Shown one piece after another: positions 35,595 through 45,110 of a DNA stretch of 64,000 nucleotides; positions within the stretch are counted from its first letter, which is position 1, and the number at the start of each line of letters is the position of its first letter. A program made the position numbers and the translations under genes. Below the pieces are notes generated by a model, which worked only from the letters and a program-made list of their open reading frames with translations, had not been told where the DNA came from and ran no database searches. Source of the stretch: Clostridium sp. M62/1 (GTDB lineage Bacteria > Bacillota > Clostridia > Lachnospirales > Lachnospiraceae); NCBI RefSeq assembly GCF_020736365.1, contig NZ_CP085988.1:1990001-2054000 (forward strand), given 5' to 3'.

Positions 35595-37868
35595 GTGAAA
35601 AAAGAGAATAAAAAACATAAAAAATCAAAGCGCAGCTTTCAATCAGAAAAGCTGCAAAAGAACAGGGGCAGGAGCAGAGCCGACAGCATTCTGGAGGCAG
35701 CAGAGGAGAGCCCGGAGGCCGAGCAGGTAAAAGCAGGTGAGGGAGAGCTGTTTGAACAGCGAAAAGCCATGCTGGTGTCCCTGATGAATGAGACGGCGTA
35801 CGTTCCGATGAAGCTTAAGGAGCTGGCCATCCTGCTGAACGTCCCCAAGGAGCAGCGGGAGGAGCTGAAAGCAGTGCTGAACGCTCTGCTGTCTGAGGGA
35901 AAGATCAGCATTTCCAAAAAAGGAAAATTCGGAAAGGCGGAGGCTTTTGCCCTGACAGGGATCTTCTCCGGCCATCCGAGGGGCTTTGGCTTTGTCACAG
36001 CTGAGGGGCAGGAGGAGGATATCTTCATCCCTGCAGACAGAACAAACGGAGCCCTTCACGGGGACTGGGTTCAGATTGTCATCGACGCAGAAGAAAAAGG
36101 GCGCCGGGCAGAAGGCACTGTGGTGAAAATCCTGGAGCATGCCAATGAAACTCTGATCGGAACCTACGAAAAGAGCAGGGGATACGGTTTCGTGATCCCG
36201 GACAATCAGAAAATAGCAAAAGATATTTTTATTCCCCAGGGATGCGACCAGGGGGCAGTAAGCGGCCACAAGGTTATGGTGAAAATTAAGGACTTCGGGG
36301 AGAAAAAGGGAAGGAAGCCTGAGGGAGTCATCACGGAGATCCTGGGACATATCAATGATCCGGGGGTGGACATTCTGTCTGTTGTCCGGGCATATGGCCT
36401 TCCCGAGGAATTTCCCAGGGCGGTGATGGAGGAGATAAAAAGTATCCCGGAAAAGGCAGACAGCAGCGACATAGGGGGACGAAAGGATCTGAGAGGCCTT
36501 CTGACCGTCACCATAGACGGCGAGGAGGCCAAGGACCTGGACGATGCCATCAGCATTGAGCGGGCCGGCGATGGATACCGGCTGGGCGTCCACATCGCTG
36601 ATGTGAGCCACTATGTGAGGGAATACACGGCTCTGGACGCGGAGGCCCTGAGGCGATCCACCAGCGTTTACCTGGTGGATCGGGTGATCCCCATGCTTCC
36701 CCACAGGCTTTCAAACGGGATCTGCTCCTTAAACGAGGGGGAGGATCGGCTGACGTTAAGCTGTCTGATGGACATCGACAGCCAGGGAAACGTGGTGGGC
36801 CACGAGATTGCGGAAACCGTGATCCGGTCTGACCGGAGAATGACCTACACGGCAGTCAATGCCATTGTCACGGAACACGATCCGGAGGTGACGGCCAGAT
36901 ATGCAGAGCTTGCCGACATGTTCCTCCTGATGAAGGAGCTTGCCGACATTCTGCGGAAAAAGCGTCATGCCAGAGGTTCCATTGACTTTGATTTCCCGGA
37001 GAGCAAAATTGTGCTGGATGAGAAGGGAAGGCCCATTGAGATAAAGCCCTACGAGCGCAATGCCGCCACCCGGATCATCGAGGACTTCATGCTTCTGGCC
37101 AACGAGACAGTGGCGGAGGATTATTTCTGGCAGGAGGTGCCCTTCCTCTACCGGACCCACGAGAAGCCGGATGAGGACAGGATGAAGCGCCTTGGAACCT
37201 TCATCAACAACTTTGGCTACACTCTCCGGATGCCAGGCGGCGAGGTTCACCCGAAGGAGCTGCAAAAGCTCCTGGATAAGGTGGAGGGAACGCCCGAGGA
37301 GGCTCTGATCAGCCGGCTGACGCTCCGCTCCATGAAGCAGGCAAAATATACTACAGCAAATACAGGACATTTCGGGCTTTCAGCCCGCTATTATACGCAC
37401 TTTACATCTCCTATCAGGAGATACCCGGATCTGCAGATTCATCGGATCATCAAAGAATCTCTTCACGGCGGTCTGACAGGGAAACGAGTTTCCCACTATG
37501 AGAGGATTCTGCCGCAGGTGGCAGTGCAGACCTCAGCTCTGGAGAGAAGAGCCGATGAGGCAGAGAGGGAGACCGATAAGCTGAAAAAGGTTCAGTACAT
37601 GGAACAGTTTATCGGACAGGAATTTGAGGGCGTCATTTCCGGCGTCACGAACTGGGGCTTCTACGTGGAGCTTCCGAACACAGTGGAGGGACTCGTCCAT
37701 ATCAATGAGCTCAGGGACGATTACTATGTGTTCAGCGAAGAGCGGTACGAGCTGACAGGGGAGATGACGGGAAAGACGTATAAATTAGGTGAGGTCATCC
37801 GGGTGCAGGTGACAGGCTGCGACCGGTTTGCAAAAACCATCGACTTTATTCCGGCAAGGCAGTTTTAG
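35595..37868 (+). CDS. rnr: Ribonuclease R
   Basis: 757 residues. Basic N-terminus and helix-turn-helix-like region, two cold-shock domains (GHPRGFGFVTAEGQEEDIFIP and SRGYGFVIPDNQKIAKDIFIP, about 120-230), the RNB catalytic domain with the acidic cluster VTIDGEEAKDLDDAIS (about 305-320), and an S1 domain at the end (GVISGVTNWGFYVELPNTVEGLVH). A 3'-5' exonuclease that degrades structured RNA and works with tmRNA; smpB and ssrA follow directly. GTG start after GGAGAACAGGC. Confidence 0.95.
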   Translation: MKKENKKHKKSKRSFQSEKLQKNRGRSRADSILEAAEESPEAEQVKAGEGELFEQRKAMLVSLMNETAYVPMKLKELAILLNVPKEQREELKAVLNALLSEGKISISKKGKFGKAEAFALTGIFSGHPRGFGFVTAEGQEEDIFIPADRTNGALHGDWVQIVIDAEEKGRRAEGTVVKILEHANETLIGTYEKSRGYGFVIPDNQKIAKDIFIPQGCDQGAVSGHKVMVKIKDFGEKKGRKPEGVITEILGHINDPGVDILSVVRAYGLPEEFPRAVMEEIKSIPEKADSSDIGGRKDLRGLLTVTIDGEEAKDLDDAISIERAGDGYRLGVHIADVSHYVREYTALDAEALRRSTSVYLVDRVIPMLPHRLSNGICSLNEGEDRLTLSCLMDIDSQGNVVGHEIAETVIRSDRRMTYTAVNAIVTEHDPEVTARYAELADMFLLMKELADILRKKRHARGSIDFDFPESKIVLDEKGRPIEIKPYERNAATRIIEDFMLLANETVAEDYFWQEVPFLYRTHEKPDEDRMKRLGTFINNFGYTLRMPGGEVHPKELQKLLDKVEGTPEEALISRLTLRSMKQAKYTTANTGHFGLSARYYTHFTSPIRRYPDLQIHRIIKESLHGGLTGKRVSHYERILPQVAVQTSALERRADEAERETDKLKKVQYMEQFIGQEFEGVISGVTNWGFYVELPNTVEGLVHINELRDDYYVFSEERYELTGEMTGKTYKLGEVIRVQVTGCDRFAKTIDFIPARQF

Positions 37869-37928
37869 AAAACGGGAGCGTTCGGAAAGAACGGACCGGC
37901 TTTCGGAATAAAACATGAGGAGGAACAC

Positions 37929-38393
37929 ATGGGAACAAATAATTTTAAGCTGGTGGCCAATAATAAAAAGGCCTTTCACGATTACTTTATTGATGACAAA
38001 TATGAGACGGGAATTGAGCTTTACGGCACAGAGGTAAAATCCATCCGCATGGGAAAATGCAGCATTAAGGAGGCCTTTGTGCGGATTGAAAACGGCCAGG
38101 TCTATGTGTACGGCATGCATATCAGTCCCTATGAAAAGGGGAATATTTTCAACAGAGATCCCCTCAGGCAGAGAAAGCTTCTGATGCACAGAAAGGAGAT
38201 CGACCGTCTTGTATCAGAGATCAAGGAGAAGGGCTTTACCCTTGTGCCCCTCCAGGTCTACCTGAAGGGAAGTCTTGTAAAGGTAGAGATAGGACTTGCC
38301 AGGGGTAAAAAACTCTATGATAAACGGGAGGATCTTGCCAAGAAAGATGCCAGACGTGAGATAGAAAGAGGCTTTAAGGCAAAACAGTATTAA
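37929..38393 (+). CDS. smpB: SsrA-binding protein SmpB
   Basis: 154 residues with the full set of SmpB motifs: [39 protein letters not shown] and the basic tail [25 protein letters not shown]. It delivers tmRNA to stalled ribosomes. GAGGAGGAACAC precedes the ATG. rnr, smpB and ssrA form the trans-translation cluster. Confidence 0.97.
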   Translation: MGTNNFKLVANNKKAFHDYFIDDKYETGIELYGTEVKSIRMGKCSIKEAFVRIENGQVYVYGMHISPYEKGNIFNRDPLRQRKLLMHRKEIDRLVSEIKEKGFTLVPLQVYLKGSLVKVEIGLARGKKLYDKREDLAKKDARREIERGFKAKQY

Positions 38394-38557
38394 GCCAGGG
38401 TTAATGTCATAACGCCGGTGCCGGGGCAGGCTTCAGCAGACAGGCGGCCAGCTCCCGGTCACTTTGGCACAGTGCTTTCAGCAGTTCTCTTTCCTGAAAA
38501 CGTTTGAATTGTGCAGAAAAAAGAGGAAATATACCGATATTTGGACATTCAAATCGG

Positions 38558-38586
38558 TTGACAGTTGGGAGAATCGGTGATAAAAT
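38558..38586 (+). promoter_or_regulatory. Promoter of ssrA
   Basis: TTGACA (38558-38563), 17-bp spacer, TAAAAT (38581-38586); the tmRNA begins 19 bases later. Confidence 0.8.
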
Positions 38587-38604
38587 CTATAGGACAATTT
38601 GTAA

Positions 38605-38946
38605 GGGCCAGTACCGGTTTCGACAGGGGCTATGCAGCTGGTGAAGCTATCCGCATGCGATGCGTTAAATGGCAAAATTAAAATTAAACGCTAACGATAG
38701 AAAATTAGCACTTGCTGCTTAATTGCAGCAGTTGTCAGCCTTAGGGCACTCACACCTTAAGAATCTGGCATCGACTATGTGAGAAACGATGGCGGGAGGG
38801 CGCCGGACCGCCAGGCGTATCAGGTGCTACTGAAGTTCTGAGGATGTTCGTTTCCGCAGGATGGAGGGAATGAAAAAGAACGGACTATGATAGTAGAAGA
38901 ACAGGGAATTGGTTCTTGGACACGGGTTCAACTCCCGTCTGGTCCA
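38605..38946 (+). ncRNA. ssrA: Transfer-messenger RNA (tmRNA)
   Basis: The 5' end GGGCCAG pairs with CTGGTCC at the 3' end (one G-U) to form the acceptor stem; ACCGGTTTCGACAGG and GACACGGGTTCAACTCCCGTC (T arm, given in pieces) are the usual tRNA-like parts. The tag reading frame is GCA at 38672 to TAA at 38720-38722 and gives AKLKLNANDRKLALAA, ending in the protease signal. CCA is not encoded. Confidence 0.95.
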
Positions 38947-38952
38947 TCCATG

Positions 38953-38999
38953 AAAAACCCTTGTAAGTATTGGATTTTTCCTTTATTTACAAGGGTTTT
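38953..38999 (+). terminator. Terminator of ssrA
   Basis: AAAACCCTTGTAA pairs with TTTACAAGGGTTTT, with the final T-run inside the 3' arm. Confidence 0.8.
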
Positions 39000-39070
39000 C
39001 GCTTGTTTTGAGCGTAACCATACTGCGATTGGAAAACAATCAGGAAAGACAGTCATAAGGAGAAGAAAAG

Positions 39071-40447
39071 ATGGAGCGGACGGCGGAAAACGATTTTTCA
39101 AAGGGGAGCGTTGTAAAAAATATTTTAGGTCTGGCAGTTCCCATGACACTGGCCCAGCTGATCAATGTCCTCTACAATATTGTGGACAGGATTTATATAG
39201 GAAGGATACCGGAACATGCCACCCTCTCCCTGACCGGAATCGGGCTGTCCCTGCCCATGATCACCATGGTAATCGCCTTTGCCAATCTGTTCGGAATGGG
39301 AGGTGCCCCTCTGTGTTCCATTGAGAGGGGGAGGGGAAACCTGGAAGAGGCAGAGAAGATTATGGGGAATTCCTTTACCATGCTGGTGGTTTTCGGGGTT
39401 TTTCTCACTATGCTTGGTCTGCTCTTTAAGAAGCCCCTTCTCTATGCCTTTGGGGCCAGCGATTCTACATATCCCTTTGCCGACGCCTACATCACCATCT
39501 ATCTTCTGGGAAGCATATTTGTCATGGTAGGGCTTGGAATGAACAGCTTCATTAATTCCCAGGGATTTGGGAAGGTGGGGATGTGCACCGTCCTTCTGGG
39601 GGCGGTGGCCAACATCATCCTGGATCCGATTTTCATTTTCGGCCTTGGCATGGGAGTCCGGGGGGCTGCCCTGGCGACGATTATCTCCCAGTTTTTTTCC
39701 GCTGTCTGGATTGTGCGTTTCCTGACAGGAAAAAGAACCATACTGCGCCTCCGGCTGTCCTGCCTGCGTCCGCAGTGGAAGAGAATCCGGGCCATTGTGG
39801 GACTGGGAATGAGCGGTTTTACCATGGCAATCACCAACTGTACCGTGCAGATCGTGTGCAATGCGACGCTTCAGACATTCGGAGGGGATCTCTATGTGGG
39901 CGTTATGACAGTCATCAACTCCCTGCGGGAGGTGGCGTCCATGCCGGTGCAGGGCGTCACAAACAGCGCCCAGCCGGTTATGGGCTTTAACTATGGGGCT
40001 AAGGAGTATGGACGGGTGAAAAAGGCGATCGTGTTCACCTCCCTGTTCTCCATAGCCTATACCACGCTGGCATGGGCATTTCTCCACGGATTTCCGGAGT
40101 TCTTCATCAGGATTTTCAACCAGGATCAGGCCCTTATCGAGGCGGGAGTTCCGGCGCTTCGTCTGTATTTCTTCGGGTTTTTCATGATGTCTCTGCAGTT
40201 TGCGGGGCAGGCTGTTTTTGTGGCGCTCGGAATGTCAAGGCAGGCCATTTTCTTCTCTATTTTCCGCAAGGTAGTGATTGTAGTGCCGCTTACGCTGCTG
40301 CTGCCGTCTGTGTTCGGGATGGGGACGAACGGCGTGTTTCTGGCAGAGCCGATCTCGAACTTTATCGGCGGGGCTGCGTGCTTCGGAACCATGCTTCTTC
40401 TTGTATGGACAGAGCTGACAAGGCGGGAGCGAGCTAAAACAGTATAA
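39071..40447 (+). CDS. MATE family efflux transporter
   Basis: 458 residues, twelve hydrophobic segments in two similar halves. N-terminal LAVPMTLAQLINVLYNIVDRIYIG and the mid-chain PVQGVTNSAQPVMGFNYGA are typical of the DinF/NorM-like MATE transporters of Clostridia, which use Na+ or H+ gradients to export drugs or metabolites; the substrate is unknown. AAGGAGAAG precedes the ATG. The stop codon lies inside the terminator stem. Confidence 0.9.
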   Translation: MERTAENDFSKGSVVKNILGLAVPMTLAQLINVLYNIVDRIYIGRIPEHATLSLTGIGLSLPMITMVIAFANLFGMGGAPLCSIERGRGNLEEAEKIMGNSFTMLVVFGVFLTMLGLLFKKPLLYAFGASDSTYPFADAYITIYLLGSIFVMVGLGMNSFINSQGFGKVGMCTVLLGAVANIILDPIFIFGLGMGVRGAALATIISQFFSAVWIVRFLTGKRTILRLRLSCLRPQWKRIRAIVGLGMSGFTMAITNCTVQIVCNATLQTFGGDLYVGVMTVINSLREVASMPVQGVTNSAQPVMGFNYGAKEYGRVKKAIVFTSLFSIAYTTLAWAFLHGFPEFFIRIFNQDQALIEAGVPALRLYFFGFFMMSLQFAGQAVFVALGMSRQAIFFSIFRKVVIVVPLTLLLPSVFGMGTNGVFLAEPISNFIGGAACFGTMLLLVWTELTRRERAKTV

Positions 40448-40468
40448 CCGCCGGTTATACTGTTATTC
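40438..40468 (+). terminator. Terminator of the MATE gene
   Basis: A perfect 11-bp stem ACAGTATAACC/GGTTATACTGT around GCC (40439-40463), overlapping the stop codon; a TATTCGATTT tail follows. Confidence 0.7.
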
Positions 40469-40494
40469 GATTTGCGAAAAAAGACAGTATATTA

Positions 40495-40523
40495 TTGACA
40501 ATTTAAGTGCCTTAGCCGATAAT
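40495..40523 (+). promoter_or_regulatory. Promoter of ilvE
   Basis: TTGACA (40495-40500), 17-bp spacer, GATAAT (40518-40523). Leader to the ATG is about 60 nt with no attenuator seen. Confidence 0.7.
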
Positions 40524-40590
40524 GTTTATAACACAATCAGACGGAACGCAGATTTGTGAATCTGCGGTTAGAGAAAGGAAGCGAGGGCCC

Positions 40591-41661
40591 ATGTACAATA
40601 TAAGAATTGAGAAAACGACCGCGCCGAAGCAGAAGCCGGCAGCAGATGATCCATTAAAATTTGGGACCATTTTTACTGATCACATGTTTGTATGCGACTA
40701 TATTGAGGGACAGGGATGGGTAGATCCCAGGGTTGTGCCCTACCAGCCGCTCTCTCTGGATCCATCCTGTATGGTATTCCATTACGGACAGGAGATGTTC
40801 GAGGGACTGAAAGCATACAAGAGCGAGGACGGAAGGACGCTTTTATTCCGCCCTGACAAGAACTGGGAGAGGGCCTGCAACAGCAATAAGCGTCTCTGTA
40901 TGCCGGAGATTCCGAGGGAGCTGTTTCTGGAGGGGTTAAAGGAGGTAGTCAAGATCGACCGTGACTGGATTCCCACAAAGCCGGGAACCTCTCTCTACAT
41001 CAGACCGTTTATGTTTGCAACGGATCCGTTCCTCGGAGTGCGGCCGTCAGATACCTATAAATTCTTGATTATTCTCTCTCCGGTGGGCGCCTACTATGAG
41101 AGCGGCCTGGATCCGGTGAAGATCTGGATTGAGGACGAGTATGTGAGAGCCGTGAAGGGCGGAATCGGAGAGGCTAAGACGGGAGGAAACTATGTGGCAT
41201 CCCTGGCAGCTCAGGTGAAGGCCCACGACGAGGGCTATGCCCAGGTTCTCTGGCTGGACGGCATAGAGAGAAAGTATATCGAGGAAGTCGGCGCCATGAA
41301 TATCTTCTTTAAGATTAACGGCACAGTGGTAACGCCCAAGTTAAACGGAAGCATTCTTCCGGGAATCACCAGGAGATCCGCCATCGAGCTGTGCGAGAAG
41401 TGGGGCGTTCCGGTGGAGGAGCGCAGAATTTCCGTGGAGGAGATTGTGGAGGCAGCCAGGACAGGAGCCATGGAGGAATGCTTTGGAACCGGAACAGCGG
41501 CAGTTGTATCACCGGTGGGAGAGCTCCGCTATGAGAATGAGAAGATGGTGATAACGGGAGGCAAGATTGGCCCTCTGACCCAGAAAATCTACGATACCAT
41601 TACAGGCATCCAGTTAGGCAAGCTGGAAGGCCCGGAGGGATGGAGCGTAGAGGTTAAGTAG
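40591..41661 (+). CDS. ilvE: Branched-chain amino acid aminotransferase
   Basis: 356 residues of the fold-IV PLP aminotransferases, type II (eukaryote-like) BCAT length. Signatures: FHYGQEMFEGLKAY, RPDKNWERACNSNKRLCMP, PLP lysine K196 in GEAKTGGNYVASL, and ECFGTGTAAVVSPV near the end. It interconverts Leu, Ile and Val with their keto acids. ATG 40591 follows AGAAAGGAAGCGA; the frame is open from 40522, inside the promoter, so the longer start is unlikely. Confidence 0.93.
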   Translation: MYNIRIEKTTAPKQKPAADDPLKFGTIFTDHMFVCDYIEGQGWVDPRVVPYQPLSLDPSCMVFHYGQEMFEGLKAYKSEDGRTLLFRPDKNWERACNSNKRLCMPEIPRELFLEGLKEVVKIDRDWIPTKPGTSLYIRPFMFATDPFLGVRPSDTYKFLIILSPVGAYYESGLDPVKIWIEDEYVRAVKGGIGEAKTGGNYVASLAAQVKAHDEGYAQVLWLDGIERKYIEEVGAMNIFFKINGTVVTPKLNGSILPGITRRSAIELCEKWGVPVEERRISVEEIVEAARTGAMEECFGTGTAAVVSPVGELRYENEKMVITGGKIGPLTQKIYDTITGIQLGKLEGPEGWSVEVK

Positions 41662-41700
41662 AGTTAAAAAAGCAGAGAAAAGAAAATCTGTTCTCTGCAC

Positions 41701-41728
41701 TTGACAAAACACAAACCGATGATATAAT
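41701..41728 (+). promoter_or_regulatory. Promoter of thrS
   Basis: TTGACA (41701-41706), 16-bp spacer, TATAAT (41723-41728). Confidence 0.82.
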
Positions 41729-41996
41729 CAAGAAAGAAACAGAAGCATTTTACAGAGAAACACGTTGAGAAGAAGAGTAGGGCAAGGGAGCTGTCCAGAG
41801 AGAGGCGCATATGGTGGAAGCGCTTTACAGGGAGTTTGTCTGAAAACCATCTTTGAGTGTCCCTTAATCGGGAACGGTGATTCCGTTATCATCACAAACG
41901 AGAGGCATAAGGCAGAACTGCTTTATGCAAGGAGGGTGGAACCGCGAGTATATCGTCCCTTGCCGTGCGCGCAGCGCATGGCAGGGGGTTTTTTAT
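41729..41996 (+). promoter_or_regulatory. T-box riboswitch (Thr specifier) with terminator
   Basis: Conserved T-box GGAGGGTGGAACCGCG at 41931-41946. Stem I has the AGAGTAGGGC bulge and the specifier ACC at 41846-41848 after GAAA, matching tRNA-Thr. The terminator is CCCTTGCC...GGCAGGGGG followed by six T (41957-41996). Its T-run leads straight into repeat copy 2. Confidence 0.88.
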
Positions 41997-42124
41997 TTAA
42001 CAGGAAACTTCGTTCCCTGTTAAATAAAAACGCTCCGCGGAGATCGCACTGCGGCGGAAAGGAAAATGTCGCTTTCGCGACCCGCCTCAGGCGGAGAATC
42101 CTGCAAAGCAGGATTCTTTCTTAT
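41991..42124 (+). repeat. Terminator-linked repeat, copy 2
   Basis: Same three-hairpin element as copy 1, with compensated changes in the first stem (TTTAACAGG/CCTGTTAAA instead of TATAACAGG/CCTGTTATA). It sits between the T-box terminator and thrS, so it is part of the thrS leader when the T-box is on. It ends in AATCCTGC/GCAGGATT and CTTTCTTAT. Confidence 0.85.
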
Positions 42125-42201
42125 GCTTCTGTGCCTGCATGCCGGCTTCTTAGGCACGGCAGACAGGGAAAAAACAAGAAATGGCAAAAGGAGATACAGA
42201 G

Positions 42202-44133
42202 ATGAAGATTACATTAAAAGACGGCTCTGTGAAGGAGTACGCATCTGCAATGTCTGTCCTGGACATTGCAAAGGATCTGAGCGAGGGGCTTGCGAGAGCT
42301 GCCTGTGCAGGAGAGATGGATGGAGAGGTTGTGGACTTAAGAACGGTGATCGATAAGGACTGCCAGCTCAATATCCTGACAGCCAGAGATGAGAAGGGAC
42401 TTGCCGCTCTGCGCCACACAGCCAGCCACGTGATGGCTCAGGCTGTCAAGAGATTATATCCGGATACGAAGCTGGCCATCGGGCCTTCGATTGCAGACGG
42501 ATTTTACTACGATGTGGATCCGGCCAGCCCCATGACGGTAGAGGATATGGGAAAGATTGAGGCCGAGATGAAAAAGATTGTGAAGGAAAATCTTCCTATC
42601 GAGCGCTTCACCCTTCCTAGGGAGGAGGCTATCGCCTTTATGAAGGAGAAGGAGGAGCCTTATAAGGTAGAACTGATTGAGGATCTGCCTGAGGGAGCAG
42701 AGATCAGCTTCTACCGCCAGGGAGAGTTTGTAGATCTGTGCGCAGGACCGCACCTTATGAGCACAAAGGATGTGGGGAAGGCATATAAGCTGCTGAACCT
42801 GGCAGGCGCATACTGGCGCGGAAGCGAGAAAAACAAGATGCTGACCCGTATCTACGCTACAGCCTTCTCTAAGAAGGAGGAGCTGGAGGCCTACATCACC
42901 ATGATGGAGGAGGCCAAGAAGCGTGACCACAGAAAGCTGGGAAAAGAGCTGGGATTATTTATGATGCATGATGCAGGCCCTGGCTTCCCATTCTTCCTTC
43001 CCAAGGGAATGCAGCTTAAAAATACTCTGCTTGATTACTGGAGAGAGATTCACAAAAAGGCAGGATACGTGGAAATTTCCACTCCTATTATCTTAAACAG
43101 AAGTCTCTGGGAGACATCCGGCCACTGGGATCACTACAAGAACAATATGTACACAACGGTGATCGACGAGGAGGATTATGCCATCAAGCCGATGAACTGT
43201 CCGGGAGGCGTTCTCGTATATGCATCCGAGCCCAGATCCTACCGGGATCTGCCTCTGCGCATGGGAGAGCTGGGACTGGTTCACCGCCATGAGAAATCCG
43301 GACAGCTCCACGGCTTAATGCGCGTTCGCTGCTTCACACAGGACGATGCCCACATTTTCATGACTCCTGAGCAGATCAAGGACGAAATCAAGGGTGTTGC
43401 CACGCTCATCAACGAGGTTTACACTCTGTTTGGCTTCAAGTACCATGTAGAGCTCTCCACGAGACCGGAGGACAGCATGGGAAGCGATGAGGACTGGGAG
43501 CTTGCAACAGAGGGACTCAGAAGCGCCCTCGATGAGCTGGGACTGCCCTACGTGGTAAATGAGGGGGACGGCGCATTCTACGGCCCGAAGATCGACTTCC
43601 ACCTGGAGGACTGCATCGGAAGAACCTGGCAGTGCGGAACCATCCAGCTGGATTTCCAGCTTCCGCAGCGATTTGAGCTGGAGTACACAGGGGCAGACGG
43701 CGAGAAGCACAGACCGATCATGATCCACCGTGTTGTGTTCGGCTCCATTGAGCGCTTCATCGGAATTTTAATTGAGCATTTTGCAGGGGCATTCCCGACC
43801 TGGCTGGCTCCTGTACAGGTTAAGGTGCTTCCGATTTCCGATAAGTATGCAGACTATGCGGCCAAGGTTTATGAGTCCTTAAGCGAGGCTGGAATCCGCG
43901 CAGAGGTTGACACCCGCTCGGAGAAGATCGGCTACAAGATCCGCGAGGCTCAGACAAACAAGATTCCTTACATGCTGGTTGTCGGCCAGAAGGAGGAGGA
44001 AGAGGGAACCGTATCTGTGAGAAGCCGCTTTGCAGGCGATGAGGGAGCTTCTTCCTTAGAAAGCTTTATCGAAAAAATCCAGAAAGAAATCGCATCCAAA
44101 GAGATGAGAAAGATGGAAGAAAAGAAAAACTAA
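42202..44133 (+). CDS. thrS: Threonyl-tRNA synthetase
   Basis: 643 residues. TGS domain at the N-terminus (MKITLKDGSVKEYASAMSVLDIA), editing domain with RHTASHVMAQAV (HxxxH) and a Cys in VDLCAGPHL, class II core with MNCPGGVL (Zn Cys), RHEKSGQLHGLMRVRCFTQDDAH and RVVFGSIERFIGILIEH, then the anticodon-binding domain. AAAAGGAG eight bases before ATG 42202 decides the start; the ATG at 42181 has no site. Confidence 0.97.
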   Translation: MKITLKDGSVKEYASAMSVLDIAKDLSEGLARAACAGEMDGEVVDLRTVIDKDCQLNILTARDEKGLAALRHTASHVMAQAVKRLYPDTKLAIGPSIADGFYYDVDPASPMTVEDMGKIEAEMKKIVKENLPIERFTLPREEAIAFMKEKEEPYKVELIEDLPEGAEISFYRQGEFVDLCAGPHLMSTKDVGKAYKLLNLAGAYWRGSEKNKMLTRIYATAFSKKEELEAYITMMEEAKKRDHRKLGKELGLFMMHDAGPGFPFFLPKGMQLKNTLLDYWREIHKKAGYVEISTPIILNRSLWETSGHWDHYKNNMYTTVIDEEDYAIKPMNCPGGVLVYASEPRSYRDLPLRMGELGLVHRHEKSGQLHGLMRVRCFTQDDAHIFMTPEQIKDEIKGVATLINEVYTLFGFKYHVELSTRPEDSMGSDEDWELATEGLRSALDELGLPYVVNEGDGAFYGPKIDFHLEDCIGRTWQCGTIQLDFQLPQRFELEYTGADGEKHRPIMIHRVVFGSIERFIGILIEHFAGAFPTWLAPVQVKVLPISDKYADYAAKVYESLSEAGIRAEVDTRSEKIGYKIREAQTNKIPYMLVVGQKEEEEGTVSVRSRFAGDEGASSLESFIEKIQKEIASKEMRKMEEKKN

Positions 44134-44273
44134 AAACTGCTGAAAGAACGGGATAATTCTGCCGGATTGTCACATAATAATCCTGAATCCGCAAAAGCCC
44201 TGGCATGGGCCGGGCGGAAACAGATAACGGCGTATTTCAAAATAAAATCGCCAGGATAAAGGAGGAATATGTG

Positions 44274-44588
44274 ATGACCAGACTTGACTGTAACGTAACA
44301 GGATGTATTCACAACGCAGAGAACTGCTGCTGCCGCGGCTCCATCACCGTAGAGGGAAAGACCGCAATGGAGAAGTGCGATACCTGCTGTGCAAGCTTCG
44401 ATGAAAAGAAGGGTGGAGTCTTTACAAACCTGTTCAAAACGCCGGAGAGCCAGCTGCAGGTGGCCTGCGAGGCAGAAAACTGCATTTACAATAAGGATAA
44501 GTTCTGTGTGGCAGAGCACATCGGAATTACAGGGGGCAATGCCACAGAGGCATACCAGACGGAATGTTCCAGCTTTAAGGCACGCTAA
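44274..44588 (+). CDS. DUF1540 protein with two Cys-rich repeats
   Basis: 104 residues holding two copies of one module: LDCNVTGCIHN...CDTCCASF (about 4-42) and VACEAENCIYN...ECSSF (about 60-101). Each has four or more Cys that could bind a metal. The family is common in spore-forming Clostridia; its function is unknown. AAAGGAGGAATATGTG precedes the ATG. A terminator follows directly, so it is a single-gene unit. Confidence 0.85.
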   Translation: MTRLDCNVTGCIHNAENCCCRGSITVEGKTAMEKCDTCCASFDEKKGGVFTNLFKTPESQLQVACEAENCIYNKDKFCVAEHIGITGGNATEAYQTECSSFKAR

Positions 44589-44594
44589 AATGGG

Positions 44595-44626
44595 CGGGGG
44601 AGCAGATTTGAGCTCCCCCGTTTGTC
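44595..44626 (+). terminator. Terminator of the DUF1540 gene
   Basis: CGGGGGAGC (44595-44603) pairs with GCTCCCCCG (44612-44620), followed by TTTGTCTG. Confidence 0.75.
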
Positions 44627-44762
44627 TGTATATCAAGGGAAAAACCCCCTGCATGGCCGGAAGCTTGCGAGAGCCGTCCATGGGCCGGATGCGTGAAAAA
44701 TGAAAGAATTGGGAGTGCGGATCCGGAACAGGAAAAAATATGCAGCAAACACAGAAAACCTA

Positions 44763-44791
44763 TTGACAGAACGGAACGGCCATAGTATAAT
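44763..44791 (+). promoter_or_regulatory. Promoter of infC-rpmI-rplT
   Basis: TTGACA (44763-44768), 17-bp spacer, TATAAT (44786-44791): full consensus boxes. Confidence 0.88.
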
Positions 44792-44797
44792 AGCAAA

Positions 44798-44945
44798 AGT
44801 TGTGAGAAACAACATCAGGAAAGCAGGTATCCGCCTCACCCTGGCACAGGGAAGTGACCAGTGGTTCATATGAGATAGCAAATAATCCTTTATTGGAGTT
44901 TTCTATAGTCTGTGAGCGGGTAGTCTGACTGCCCGCTTATTTTAT
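44798..44945 (+). promoter_or_regulatory. infC leader RNA (L20/L13-type attenuator)
   Basis: A leader of about 310 nt between promoter and infC. Its first half is structured and ends in GAGCGGG/CCCGCTT (44915-44938) followed by ATTTTAT, an intrinsic terminator. In Firmicutes this operon is controlled by L20 acting on such a leader; that this leader works in the same way is inference. Confidence 0.6.
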
Positions 44946-45074
44946 ATAACAGGAAACCTCGTTCCCTGTTATATAAAAACGCTCCGCAAGGATCGCGCTG
45001 CGGCAGAGAGGAAAATGCCGCTTTTGCGGCCTGCCGCAGGCGGGGAATCCTGCGAAGCAGGATTCTTTCTTATT
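44938..45074 (+). repeat. Terminator-linked repeat, copy 3
   Basis: Complete copy directly after the leader terminator and 36 bases before the infC start. TATATAACAGG and CCTGTTATATA arms, then the GCTCCGC/GCGG middle block and the final AATCCTGC/GCAGGATT hairpin followed by CTTTCTTAT. Confidence 0.85.
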
Positions 45075-45110
45075 GATTCATTCATCATCACAGTATGGAG
45101 GTGTACGGCC

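Noticed and set aside
35643..36704. Minus-strand frame of 353 codons
   Set aside because: Antisense to ribonuclease R, whose domains are all recognised.
39125..40087. Minus-strand frame of 320 codons
   Set aside because: Antisense to the MATE transporter; His/Gln/Gly-rich shadow typical of reverse reading.
35271..45074. CRISPR array made of the repeats
   Set aside because: The copies are several kilobases apart, about 135 nt long and structured; no short direct repeats with spacers occur.
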